Below, piece by piece: positions 36,135-44,879 of a stretch of DNA of 64,000 bases. The position numbers and the translations under genes were made by a program. Position 1 is the first letter of the stretch; each line of letters opens with the position of its first letter. The DNA is from Pseudogemmobacter hezensis (lineage in GTDB: Bacteria > Pseudomonadota > Alphaproteobacteria > Rhodobacterales > Rhodobacteraceae). Location: positions 1 through 64,000 of the forward strand of contig NZ_JABJXT010000021.1 in NCBI RefSeq assembly GCF_013155295.1, written 5' to 3'. The notes beneath the pieces were generated by a model. That model was not told the origin of the DNA and ran no database searches. It worked only from the letters and a program-made list of their open reading frames with translations.

Positions 36135-36620
36135 ATGACGACCCCCATCCATCCCGGCACCCGCGTGGGCCATGTTCATCTGAAAGTCTCGGATCTTGAC
36201 CGCGCGATTGCCTTCTATTCCGGCGTGCTGGGCTTTGATGTCACCCAGCGATACGGGGCCCAGGCGGGATTTCTGTCGGCGGGCGGCTATCACCACCATA
36301 TCGGGCTGAACACCTGGGAATCGCTGGGCGGATCGCGCCCGCCGCCCGGCACCACCGGGCTTTACCACACGGCCTTTCTTTACCCTGACCGCAAGGCGCT
36401 GGCCAATGCGCTGAAGCGGCTGGTCGAGGCGAATTACCCGCTGACCGGGGCCTCGGATCATGGCGTCAGCGAGGCGCTTTATCTGGACGATCCCGATGGC
36501 AATGGGGTCGAGCTGTATCACGACCGCCCCGAGGCCGAATGGCCCCGCGATGCGAATGGCAATCTGGCCATGACCACCAAACGGCTGGATCTGGAAAAGC
36601 TGTATTCCGAGGCAGATTGA
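36135..36620 (+). CDS. VOC-family (glyoxalase/extradiol dioxygenase-like) protein
   Basis: A 161-residue vicinal-oxygen-chelate protein. Two beta-alpha-beta-beta-beta modules are apparent: VGHVHLKVSDLDRAIAFYSGVLGF at residue 11 and GLYHTAFLYPDRKALANAL near 75, with possible metal ligands His (HVHLKV), His (YHTAF) and Glu (NGVELYHD near 135). It resembles CatE-like proteins. GGAGAGGTGAG precedes the ATG. Substrate unknown. It is convergent with the TIGR02186 gene, 12 bases apart. Confidence 0.85.
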   Translation: MTTPIHPGTRVGHVHLKVSDLDRAIAFYSGVLGFDVTQRYGAQAGFLSAGGYHHHIGLNTWESLGGSRPPPGTTGLYHTAFLYPDRKALANALKRLVEANYPLTGASDHGVSEALYLDDPDGNGVELYHDRPEAEWPRDANGNLAMTTKRLDLEKLYSEAD

Positions 36621-36632
36621 CCCAAAGCCCCC

Positions 36633-37508
36633 TCAGCGGCGGATCAGACGAAACGCCGCTGAGGCCGCCCAGCCCGCAAAGGCCGCGATCAGCAAGGAAA
36701 CCAGGCCATAGACCAGGGGCTGCTCGCGCGAGAGGTTGAAGATCATCCGCTCCAGCCCCTCTTTGCGCACCCGGATCCAGCGCTCATGCGTGGCGACGAC
36801 ATAGCCGTCGCGCAAGAGGAACATCCGCACCCGGTAGACGCCCTCGGTCAGGTTCGAGGGCAGGGTCAGATCGGCGCGAAACAGCGTCTGCTCGGTCAGC
36901 TGCACCCGGTTTTCCAGCAGGCGATAGCGGCCCTCATTGCTCCAGACGCGGATCATCGAGCGGATGAACTCGCCCTCGCTCAGCAGGATCGGGAAAAGCG
37001 GCACAGAGTCAGGATCGCCGCCCCGGGCCACCCAGCTTTCCAGCGCGGCCTGCGCGGCTTCCAGATGCACCAGCTGGTCGATGGAAATGGCGTGGCGGCG
37101 GTTTTCCTCGGGGCGCAGGATCTTGTCCAGCGGCCCGGTGGTGGCGACGGCATAGAAGCTGGGCGCGCTGGAGACATTGACGGAATCGCGGTTGACCCAG
37201 ATCCCGGCCACCCGCGCCTTGCGACGAATGGTGACGGGGCCAGAGGGGCCTTCGGCGGTGACGATCACATCCATACGCCCCTCGGGCGCGGGCGCGTCGC
37301 GTTTGACGGCACCATAGACCAGGATCTCATCGCCGTCGAAACTGGCGGTGATTGAGACGCGGTTCTGGCTGAGGCCCGAGACAATCTTCTCGCCGCTGTC
37401 GGGGCGCTCTGGCTGGGCCTGCTGAGCCTGGGCGGGCAGGGCGCAAAGCAAAAGCGCGAAAAGCCCGCGACGGATATGGCCGGATTTCCGCGTGCTTGCC
37501 CGGGTCAT
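36633..37508 (-). CDS. TIGR02186 family protein
   Basis: A 291-residue membrane-anchored periplasmic protein: N-terminal signal (RRGLFALLLCALPAQAQ), beta-rich periplasmic domain (EKIVSGLSQNRVSITASFDGDEILVYGAVKR near residue 40), and one C-terminal helix (PLVYGLVSLLIAAFAGWAASAAF). The start overlaps the stop of the TauE/SafE gene (ATGA), so the two are translationally coupled and likely work together. This pairing is common in alphaproteobacteria; the function is unproven, sulfur-compound export being the inference. Confidence 0.85.
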   Translation of the reverse strand: MTRASTRKSGHIRRGLFALLLCALPAQAQQAQPERPDSGEKIVSGLSQNRVSITASFDGDEILVYGAVKRDAPAPEGRMDVIVTAEGPSGPVTIRRKARVAGIWVNRDSVNVSSAPSFYAVATTGPLDKILRPEENRRHAISIDQLVHLEAAQAALESWVARGGDPDSVPLFPILLSEGEFIRSMIRVWSNEGRYRLLENRVQLTEQTLFRADLTLPSNLTEGVYRVRMFLLRDGYVVATHERWIRVRKEGLERMIFNLSREQPLVYGLVSLLIAAFAGWAASAAFRLIRR

Positions 37509-38425
37509 GGCAGAACGCCTGGCATGATCGAATAAAGCTCATCCGGGCGGATCAGCAGATCAACCGCAATCCGCAAAGCAACCGCGACCACCAGCAGCGA
37601 CAGAAGAACGCGCAGCTGCTCGGCCTTGAGGTGGACGCCCACGCGGCTGCCGATCTGCGCCCCGATCACCCCGCCAAAGATCAGCACCAGCGCCAGCATC
37701 ATATCGACGGTCTGGCTGGTGACCGAATGCATGATCGTGGTGAAGGCCGAGACGAAGATGATCTGAAACAGCGAGGTGCCGATCACCACTTTCGTGGGCA
37801 TGCCCAGCAGATAGATCATCGCCGGAACCAGGATAAAGCCGCCGCCCACCCCCATGATCGCCGCCAGAAAGCCGGTGAAAGCGCCGATCGCCATCGGTGG
37901 GATCACGCTGATATAGAGGCCCGAGGCGCGGAATTTCATCTTGAACGGCAGGCCATGCGCCCAGGAATGGGTATGGGCGCGGCGGATCGGCGCATTCACA
38001 TTGCGGGTGCGCATCAGGGCCCGCAGGCTTTCTTGCAGCATGGTCGCGCCGATAAAGCCCAGGAAAACCACATAGGCGATCTGCACAAACAGATCGACCT
38101 GGCCCAGCGACTGCATCCAGGCAAAGACCCAGATCCCGACGGCGGACCCCATAAAGCCGCCCACCAGCAGGATCAGCCCCATCTGGAAATCGACCGCCTT
38201 GCGCTTCATCTGCGCCAGCACGCCCGAGACCGATGAGGCCACCACCTGATTCGCGCCCGTTGCCACCGCAACCGCAGGCGGCACGCCGATGAAGAACAGA
38301 AGTGGCGTGATCAGAAAGCCGCCCCCGACTCCGAACATTCCCGAAAGAAAGCCCACAATGCCGCCAATGCCCAGCAGCAGGAAAATATTGACCGAGACCT
38401 CGGCAATGGGGAGGTAAAGCTGCAT
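37505..38425 (-). CDS. TauE/SafE family sulfite-exporter-like permease
   Basis: A 306-residue polytopic protein with about eight helices. Two family repeats are visible: GIGGIVGFLSGMFGVGGGFLITPLLFFIGVP near residue 20 and PMAIGAFTGFLAAIMGVGGGFILVPAMIYLLGMP near 190, each with the GVGGGF motif. Family members move sulfite, sulfoacetate or other organic anions. It is first of a two-gene operon with the TIGR02186 protein. Confidence 0.9.
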   Translation of the reverse strand: MQLYLPIAEVSVNIFLLLGIGGIVGFLSGMFGVGGGFLITPLLFFIGVPPAVAVATGANQVVASSVSGVLAQMKRKAVDFQMGLILLVGGFMGSAVGIWVFAWMQSLGQVDLFVQIAYVVFLGFIGATMLQESLRALMRTRNVNAPIRRAHTHSWAHGLPFKMKFRASGLYISVIPPMAIGAFTGFLAAIMGVGGGFILVPAMIYLLGMPTKVVIGTSLFQIIFVSAFTTIMHSVTSQTVDMMLALVLIFGGVIGAQIGSRVGVHLKAEQLRVLLSLLVVAVALRIAVDLLIRPDELYSIMPGVLP

Positions 38426-38530
38426 CGGGAAGCGGGCCGGATCAGTCAGAGAAGAGGGGTCTGCACGGGCAGATGTCTGACCCTGACGTTTGCCCGGCTG
38501 GGCGCGGATGTCAAAGGGGGTTTCGCCCTA

Positions 38531-39325
38531 TTATTGCATCGCCAGCAGAAAGCGCCGCAGGATCCGCTCCAGTTTTGCCGCGCCCAAAGGGGCCATGGCC
38601 TTGGTATGTTCGTGGCTGATCGCCTCATCCGACATGCCCGCCGCCATATTGGTGATCGTCGAGATCGCCGCGACATTCAGCCCCAGAAAACGCGCCAGGA
38701 TCACCTCGGGCACGGTCGACATGCCAACCGCATCGCCGCCCAGCAGCCTGAGCATGCGGATCTCGGCCGGGGTCTCGAATGAGGGGCCGGAATACCAGCA
38801 GTAAACGCCCTCTTTCAGGGGGATGTTTTCGGCGGCGGCGGCCTCTTGCAGGGCCTGGCGCAACCGGGGGGAATGGGCCTCCGTCATCGGCACGAAACGC
38901 GCATCGGTCGGCTCGCCGATCAGCGGGTTGCGGCCATTATAGTTGATGTGATCCGACAGCAGCATCAGATCGCCGGGCGGAATATCGGGGCGCATGCTGC
39001 CTGCGGCATTGGTCACGATCAGATCGGTTGCGCCCAGCTGTTTCAGCGCCTCAAGTGCGGGGCGCATCGCGGCGGCATTGCCGTTCTCATAGTAATGCTC
39101 GCGCGCGCCAAAGACCGCGACCCGGACCCCGTTCAGCAGGCCGATATGCAGATGCGGGTTATGGCCAGAGACCGAGACATGCGGAAAACCCGGCAGATCG
39201 GCATAGGGGATGGCGATGCCCTCAACCTGATGCGCAAGATGCCCCAGCCCTGAACCTAGGATCAGCCCCATACGGATGGGCTGCGAACCGGCGCGGGCCC
39301 GGATGATTTCGGTGGCGGTGGTCAT
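38531..39325 (-). CDS. Purine-nucleoside phosphorylase (trimeric type)
   Basis: A 264-residue enzyme that splits inosine/guanosine with phosphate to base and ribose-1-phosphate. Motifs of the trimeric PNP/MTAP class: LILGSGLGHLA near residue 21, FGAREHYYEN near 72, TNAAGSMRPDI near 103, WYSGPSFETPAEIRMLRLLGGDAVGMSTVPE near 176 and the terminal ISHEHT. It lies 58 bases behind the nucleoside-type permease gene on the same strand and forms a natural uptake-and-salvage operon with it. Confidence 0.9.
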   Translation of the reverse strand: MTTATEIIRARAGSQPIRMGLILGSGLGHLAHQVEGIAIPYADLPGFPHVSVSGHNPHLHIGLLNGVRVAVFGAREHYYENGNAAAMRPALEALKQLGATDLIVTNAAGSMRPDIPPGDLMLLSDHINYNGRNPLIGEPTDARFVPMTEAHSPRLRQALQEAAAAENIPLKEGVYCWYSGPSFETPAEIRMLRLLGGDAVGMSTVPEVILARFLGLNVAAISTITNMAAGMSDEAISHEHTKAMAPLGAAKLERILRRFLLAMQ

Positions 39326-39382
39326 GATATTGCCTTGACGGGATAAAAGCGGGCTAACGGCGGGTGGGGCTGAGCTTTGGGC

Positions 39383-40411
39383 TCAGCGTTCTTTGGTATA
39401 GGGCTCGCCGCCCGCACGGGGCGGGGTTGCCTTGCCGATGAAGCCCGCAAGGACCAGCACCGTCAGGATATAGGGCAGCGAGTCAAGGATCGGCCCCGGC
39501 ACCCGGAACTGCACGACAGCGGTGACGATGTCAGGCCGCAGCGCCAGCGCCTGGAAAAAGCCAAACAGCAGGCAGGACCAAAGCGCGGCCACCGGGCGCC
39601 ATTTGGCAAAGATCAGCGCGGCCAGTGCGATATAGCCCCGCCCTGCCGTCATATCACGGCCAAAGCCCGCCTGCAGCGCGGTGGACATATAGGCCCCCGC
39701 GATGCCGCAAAGGATGCCGGTGATGATCAGCGCTGAATAGCGCAGGCGTATGACCGAGATACCAGCGGTATCGACGGCGGCCGGGTTCTCGCCTACCGCC
39801 CGCAGCCGCAGCCCATAGCGGGTGCGATACATCAGCCACCAGGTCAGCGGCACGATGGCAAAGGCGACATAGACAAGGATCGCATGGCCAGAGATCACCT
39901 CATACCAAAGCGGGCCGATGCCGGGGATCTCGCGGATCTCATCCGACAGCGGCAGGGTCAGCGGCGGGAAACGCGCATCCCCCGCCAGCTGGGGCGTGCG
40001 CCCGCCCTGGCCAAAGACACGCTGCGCGACCAGCACCGTCAGCCCGGCTGCGATGAAGTTCAGCGCAAAGCCCGAGATCAGCTGATTGCCGCGGAAGGTG
40101 ATCGAGGCCACACCATGGATCAGCGCGAAGATCACCGAGGCCAGGATGCCCGCGATCAGCCCCCAGATCACCGGGGAAAGCAGGGATTTGGCCCAGGTCA
40201 GCTCGATCCCGAAAAGGCTCCAGCCGGGGGCGGCTGCGGTCAGTGAGGCGACGGTGGCCGAGGCCATTGCGGCGGCCAGCATCTTGCCCTCAAGCCCGAT
40301 GTCGAAAATCCCGGCGCGTTCAGACCAAAGGCCCGCAAGGCAGGCCAGCAGAAGCGGCGTCGACAGCCGGATGGTGGAATCCAGAAGCTGCAGGATTGAG
40401 GCGTAATCCAT
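39383..40411 (-). CDS. Nucleoside-type ABC transporter permease 2
   Basis: A 342-residue membrane protein of the branched-chain/BPD_transp_2 permease class, NupQ/YufQ-like. Family segments: LLLACLAGLWSERAGIFDIGLEGKMLAAAMA near residue 17, VASITFRGNQLISGFALNFIA near 104 and RYGLRLRAVGENPAAVDTAGI near 190, the cytoplasmic coupling loop. ATG 40411 shares one base with the stop of the upstream permease; a GTG one codon earlier is possible. Confidence 0.88.
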   Translation of the reverse strand: MDYASILQLLDSTIRLSTPLLLACLAGLWSERAGIFDIGLEGKMLAAAMASATVASLTAAAPGWSLFGIELTWAKSLLSPVIWGLIAGILASVIFALIHGVASITFRGNQLISGFALNFIAAGLTVLVAQRVFGQGGRTPQLAGDARFPPLTLPLSDEIREIPGIGPLWYEVISGHAILVYVAFAIVPLTWWLMYRTRYGLRLRAVGENPAAVDTAGISVIRLRYSALIITGILCGIAGAYMSTALQAGFGRDMTAGRGYIALAALIFAKWRPVAALWSCLLFGFFQALALRPDIVTAVVQFRVPGPILDSLPYILTVLVLAGFIGKATPPRAGGEPYTKER

Positions 40412-41523
40412 CACGCGGCCCCCGCTGTTGTCGGTTTGGCCGGATTGGCGGCGCGGGGGAAGACCCGCTCCAGCCCCATGCGCACCATCATATCCAGCGC
40501 CCCGGTGAAGAGGATCACCAGCCCCTGGATCACGACGCGCATCTCAATCGGGATCGCGGTCATGAAGCCCAGCTCTGATCCGCCCTGGAAGATAAAGCCA
40601 AAAAGGAAGGCCGCCAGAATCACGCCAACCGGGTGATTGCGCCCCATCAGCGCCACCGCAATGCCGATGAACCCGGCCCCTGCGGCCGAATTGCCCAAAA
40701 GGCGCTGCGCGTCGCCCAGCACATTGTTGACCGACATCATCCCGGCCAGGGCGCCCGAAATCAGCAGCGCGATCATGGTGATACGGGTGGCGCTGATCCC
40801 GGCATAGCGGGCCGCGCCCGGCGATTTGCCAAAGGCGCGGATGTGATAGCCGGTGCGGCTGTGCCAAAGCAGCAGCCACACGAGCACCGCCGCCGTCAGC
40901 GCCAGAAACAGCGTGATATTGGCGGGCACGGTGCGCGGGAACAGCAGATCCAGCCCGGGGATCTGGTTCAGGCGCGGGATCAGCACCTCAGCCGGGAAAC
41001 GGGCGCTGGAGGGGTCTTGCTGGCCAATCGGGCGCAGCACATCGACCAGCATGAACATCAGCACAGAGGCCGCGATATAGTTGAACATGATCGTGGTGAT
41101 CACGATATGACTGCCGCGCTTTGCCTGCAGCCAAGCCGGAATGGCGACCCAGGCCGCGCCAAAGGCCGCCGCCGCGATGGTGGCGCCCAAAAGCGCCAGC
41201 GACCAATGCGGCCAGGGGATGTAAAGACAGGCCAGCGCCACGCCAAGCCCGCCCAGCTGCGCCTGGCCCTCACCGCCGATATTGAAAAGCCCGGCATGAA
41301 AGGCCACCGAGACCGCAAGCCCGGTGAAGATGAAGCTTGTCGTATAGTAAAGCGTATGCCCCCAGCCCGAGGCCGTCATCAGCGAGCCCTGAACCATGGT
41401 TTTCAGCGCAAACCAGGGGCTTTCACCGATGGCCAGGATCACCAGCGCCGCCACGAAAAACGCAAGCGCCAGCGAGATCAGCGGCACAAGGACCAGATCG
41501 GCCCATTTTGGCAGGGGCTGCAT
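40411..41523 (-). CDS. Nucleoside-type ABC transporter permease 1
   Basis: A 370-residue permease, NupP/YufP-like: FNIGGEGQAQLGGLGVALACLY near residue 82, GSHIVITTIMFNYIAASVLMFMLVD near 138, GYHIRAFGKSPGAARYAGISATR near 225 (coupling loop) and GAGFIGIAVALMGRNHPVGVILAAFLFG near 288. Together with the second permease it forms the heterodimeric channel. One-base overlaps (TGATG) link it to the ATPase gene before and the permease gene after. Confidence 0.88.
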   Translation of the reverse strand: MQPLPKWADLVLVPLISLALAFFVAALVILAIGESPWFALKTMVQGSLMTASGWGHTLYYTTSFIFTGLAVSVAFHAGLFNIGGEGQAQLGGLGVALACLYIPWPHWSLALLGATIAAAAFGAAWVAIPAWLQAKRGSHIVITTIMFNYIAASVLMFMLVDVLRPIGQQDPSSARFPAEVLIPRLNQIPGLDLLFPRTVPANITLFLALTAAVLVWLLLWHSRTGYHIRAFGKSPGAARYAGISATRITMIALLISGALAGMMSVNNVLGDAQRLLGNSAAGAGFIGIAVALMGRNHPVGVILAAFLFGFIFQGGSELGFMTAIPIEMRVVIQGLVILFTGALDMMVRMGLERVFPRAANPAKPTTAGAA

Positions 41524-43217
41524 CACGCCTCTCCGGATGTGGCGGGCGGGGTTTCGCCTGCGGGGCGGCCCTCGGCCGGGTGGATCCCTGCCATCAGGCT
41601 GCCGATTGCGGCCTCATCGGTCTGGGCGGGGTCGAGGATATCCATGATGCGGCCATCGAACATGACGGCGATACGGTCGGAAAGGCTCATGATTTCGTCA
41701 AGTTCTACCGAGACCAACAGGATTGCTTTGCCCTGGTCGCGCAGGGCGACGATCTGTTTGTGGATGAATTCAATCGCGCCGATATCGACGCCGCGCGTGG
41801 GCTGGCCGATCAGCAGAACGGTCGGATCCTGCTCGATCTCGCGGGCCAGCACGATCTTTTGCTGATTGCCGCCCGAGAAGTTTTTCGCCGCCAGCGTATG
41901 GATGGGCGGGCGGACATCCCAGGTCTGCATTTTCCGCGCGGCATCCTCGCGCAGCGCCCCATTGTCGAGCAGCATCCCACGCCCATAGCGGGGATCGTCG
42001 TCATAGCCGAGGGCCACATTCTCCCAGGCGGTGAAATCGAGGATCAGCCCGTGATGGTGGCGGTCTTCGGGGACATGGGCGATCCCGGCCTCGCGGCGGG
42101 CCTTGCCATTGGCGGCCTTGCCGGTGATCGGCAGAGGCTGGCCGCCCATGGTGACATGGCCGCTGACTTTTTCGCCGGGGCGCGTCATGCCGCCAAGGAT
42201 CGAGAGCAGCTCTGACTGGCCGTTTCCGGCAACCCCCGCAATGCCGAGGATCTCACCCCGGCGCAGGGTCAGGCTGACAGAGCGCAGCCGCTCGACCTTT
42301 TGTTCGTCGCTGAGCGAGAGGTTCTCGACCGAAAGCACCGTCTCGCCGGGGGTGGCGGGGGATTTGCCGACATTCAGCAGCACTTTGCGCCCGACCATCA
42401 GCTCTGCCAGGGCGGCGGGGCTGGTTTTGGCGGTGGCGACGGTGTCGATCAGGCGGCCACGGCGCATGACGCTGACATTGTCGGTCACCTCCATGATCTC
42501 GCGCAGTTTATGGGTGATAAGCAGGATGGTTTTGCCCTGATCCCTGAGGCCGCGCAGGATGCGAAACAGGTGATCGGCCTCGGCCGGGGTCAGAACGCCG
42601 GTGGGCTCGTCGAGGATCAGGATATCGGCGTCGCGGTACAGCGCTTTCAGGATCTCGACACGCTGCTGATGGCCGACCGAGAGGTCCTCGACCAGGGCGT
42701 CGGGATCGACCTCAAGCTCATATTCGCGGGAAAGATCGGCCAGGGTTTTGCGGGCGCGGGCAAGAGAGCGCGCAAGGCGCGGCCCATCCTCGGCGCCGAG
42801 GATGATGTTTTCCAGGACGGTGAAATTCTGCACCAGTTTGAAGTGCTGGAATACCATGCCGATGCCGGCGCGGATGGCGGCCTGGCTGTCGGGCAGGGCG
42901 GCCGGGCGGCCGTGGATCACGATCTCGCCCTGGTCGGCGCGGTAAAAGCCGTAAAGGATCGACATCAGGGTCGATTTTCCGGCCCCGTTTTCGCCGATGA
43001 TGCCGTGGATCGTGCCTTTGGGGACGAAAAAACTGATGTCCTCATTGGCGCGGACCGGGCCGAAACTTTTCGAAATGCCGCGCAACTCGATTGCAGCAGG
43101 AACGGGGGCGGCGGGAGTGGGGGCGGCAGGAGTGGGGGCTGCGGCATGTGCGAAGGAGGCCGGGGGGTTAATACCCCCCGGACCCCCCGCCTTGCGCCCG
43201 GTGACATCGGTCGTCAT
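41523..43217 (-). CDS. Nucleoside-type ABC transporter ATPase (double NBD)
   Basis: A 564-residue protein with two ABC domains, NupO/YufO-like. First domain: Walker A GENGAGKST near residue 76, signature LSVGHQQRVEILKAL near 176, Walker B DILILDEPT. Second domain: degenerate Walker A GVAGNGQSEL near 333, signature FSGGNQQKIVLAREI near 465. The first 42 residues are an unusual Ala/Pro-rich stretch with a PTPAAPTPAAP repeat, not part of the fold, encoded over a perfect GC hairpin. ATG 43217 is 14 bases behind the binding-protein gene; no later ATG precedes the domain. Confidence 0.9.
   Translation of the reverse strand: MTTDVTGRKAGGPGGINPPASFAHAAAPTPAAPTPAAPVPAAIELRGISKSFGPVRANEDISFFVPKGTIHGIIGENGAGKSTLMSILYGFYRADQGEIVIHGRPAALPDSQAAIRAGIGMVFQHFKLVQNFTVLENIILGAEDGPRLARSLARARKTLADLSREYELEVDPDALVEDLSVGHQQRVEILKALYRDADILILDEPTGVLTPAEADHLFRILRGLRDQGKTILLITHKLREIMEVTDNVSVMRRGRLIDTVATAKTSPAALAELMVGRKVLLNVGKSPATPGETVLSVENLSLSDEQKVERLRSVSLTLRRGEILGIAGVAGNGQSELLSILGGMTRPGEKVSGHVTMGGQPLPITGKAANGKARREAGIAHVPEDRHHHGLILDFTAWENVALGYDDDPRYGRGMLLDNGALREDAARKMQTWDVRPPIHTLAAKNFSGGNQQKIVLAREIEQDPTVLLIGQPTRGVDIGAIEFIHKQIVALRDQGKAILLVSVELDEIMSLSDRIAVMFDGRIMDILDPAQTDEAAIGSLMAGIHPAEGRPAGETPPATSGEA
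43160..43181. repeat. Perfect GC-rich hairpin inside the 5' end of the ABC ATPase gene
   Basis: Arms CCGGGGGGT and ACCCCCCGG with a TAAT loop lie about 40 bases after the ATPase start codon, just after the highly expressed type of gene (the binding protein). It could lower translation of the ATPase or slow RNA decay from the 3' side. Confidence 0.6.
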
Positions 43218-43231
43218 CCGGTATGGCCGTC

Positions 43232-44236
43232 TCAGAACGTCGCTGCAGGGCAGCTGTTGTCGCTGCGGTAGTCATGCACCTTCAGCTCGCCCGAGATGAT
43301 CTTTGCCGCAGCCGCATCGACCGAGGCTTTCATTTCCGGCGTGATCAGGGCTTCGTTGTTTTCATCCAGCGCATAGCCGACGCCATCCTCTTTCAGGCCC
43401 AGCACCTGCGGCGTCAGATCCAGCGCCTCGCCCTGGGTGAAGGAGTTGTAGACCGCCACATCGACGCGCTTGAGCATCGAGGTCAGCACTTTGCCGGGGT
43501 GAAGGTGGTTCTGGTTCGAATCGACGCCGACCGAAAGGATGCCCTCATCGGCGGCCGCCTGCAAAACGCCCATCCCGGTTTGCCCGGCGGCTGCAAAGAC
43601 CACATCCGCGCCCTGGGCTTTCAGCGCCCGCGCCTGCTCGGACCCTTTGACCGGGTCATTCCAGGCGTCCGGCGTGTCGCCGGTCATCGACGAGACGAAT
43701 TTGATATCGGGGTTCACCGCTTTTGCGCCCTGGGCAAAGCCGCAGGCGAAGGCGCGGATCAGCGGGATGTCCATGCCGCCGACAAAGCCGACGGTGCCGG
43801 TTTTCGAGGCCTGAGCCGCCAGCATCCCGGTCAGATAGGATCCCTCTTCCTCGCGGAAGGCGATCGACAGCACATTCGGGTGCAGCGCCGGATCAACCCA
43901 GCCGTCAATGGTGACGAATTTGGTATCGGGGAAGTCGGGGGCGACGCGGGTGATCGGTTCCGACATGCCAAAGCCGGTGGTCACCACCGGGTTCGCGCCA
44001 TTCTCGGCCATGCGGCGCAGGGATTGCTCGCGCTGCGTTTCCTCACGCATCTCGAATTCCTGGTAATTGCCGCCGGTCTCGGCCTTCCAGCGCTCGGCCC
44101 CGATATAGGCGGCCTCATTGAAGCTTTTGTCGAACTTGCCGCCCAGATCGAAGATCAGGGCAGGCTCGGCCAGCGAGGCACCAGCGCAGAGCGCCAGGAC
44201 GGCCGTTGCGGCACCGATGCGTTTGGCGATGATCAT
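43232..44236 (-). CDS. BMP-family (PnrA-like) nucleoside-binding protein
   Basis: A 334-residue periplasmic binding protein with a signal peptide (MIIAKRIGAATAVLALCAGASLA; no lipobox Cys). Family motifs: ALIFDLGGKFDKSFNEAAYIGAERW near residue 26, FVTIDGWVD near 107, SIAFREEEGSYLTGMLAA near 122, and GVDSNQNHLHPGKVLTSMLKR near 235. PnrA-type proteins bind purine nucleosides; the downstream purine-nucleoside phosphorylase supports that substrate. ATG 44236 has GGGAG seven bases upstream; a TTG one codon earlier is less likely. Confidence 0.88.
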   Translation of the reverse strand: MIIAKRIGAATAVLALCAGASLAEPALIFDLGGKFDKSFNEAAYIGAERWKAETGGNYQEFEMREETQREQSLRRMAENGANPVVTTGFGMSEPITRVAPDFPDTKFVTIDGWVDPALHPNVLSIAFREEEGSYLTGMLAAQASKTGTVGFVGGMDIPLIRAFACGFAQGAKAVNPDIKFVSSMTGDTPDAWNDPVKGSEQARALKAQGADVVFAAAGQTGMGVLQAAADEGILSVGVDSNQNHLHPGKVLTSMLKRVDVAVYNSFTQGEALDLTPQVLGLKEDGVGYALDENNEALITPEMKASVDAAAAKIISGELKVHDYRSDNSCPAATF

Positions 44237-44417
44237 CAATAGTCTCCCGATTGAAATCTAACGTCTTTTTCGCGGCAGGCCGGGCGGGGGCTTCAGGCCA
44301 GACTGGTTCCGGCCCCGCAGTCAGCCCCCATAGTCAGCTGCCGAATTGCCCCTATCATAGCGACGGAGCGGGAGCGCGGGTCAAGGCAAATTCGTGAGTT
44401 GCGCGGTGATCTGACGA

Positions 44418-44879
44418 TCAATTCCCGCTCTGGTGGTCATCGGTGGCTGTGCCTGCCTTGCGCGACAGCACCAGCGCATCGATTGCCCCCCCGGTGGCCG
44501 AGCGGTAGTAGCCCCGCCGCAGCCCGGCCTTGTGAAAGCCCGCCGCAAGGTAAAGGGCGATGGCGGCTGCGTTATCGGCGGCGACTTCGAGAAACAGCGA
44601 TTCTGCGCCACGGGCTTCGGCGGTGCGGATGAAATCGGCCAGCAGGCGCGCGGCTTTGCCCTGACGGCGGGCGGCGGGGGCGACGGCAAGGGTCAGCAGC
44701 TCTGCCTCGCCCGCCAGCGCCGAGCCGATCAGAAAGCCCTGCGGCAAGGTCGTATCATCGACCAGTAAAAACACATGCTTCTGTGCCAGAAGCGAGGCGA
44801 TTTCCTCCGCCGTCCAGGGGCGCGGCGTGGTGGTGAAGCTGGCAGCATGGATCCGGGCCAGCAAGGCGGGATCGCTCAT
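44418..44879 (-). CDS. rimI: RimI-type protein N-acetyltransferase
   Basis: A 153-residue GNAT enzyme predicted to acetylate the N-terminal Ala of ribosomal protein S18. Motif A (LTLAVAPAARRQGKAARLLADFI near residue 62) binds acetyl-CoA; SLFLEVAADNAAAIALYLAAGFHKAGLRRGYY near 93 is the RimI-like core. ATG 44879 overlaps the tsaB stop (ATGA). The rimI-tsaB pairing is widespread and supports the assignment over other GNATs. Confidence 0.8.
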   Translation of the reverse strand: MSDPALLARIHAASFTTTPRPWTAEEIASLLAQKHVFLLVDDTTLPQGFLIGSALAGEAELLTLAVAPAARRQGKAARLLADFIRTAEARGAESLFLEVAADNAAAIALYLAAGFHKAGLRRGYYRSATGGAIDALVLSRKAGTATDDHQSGN

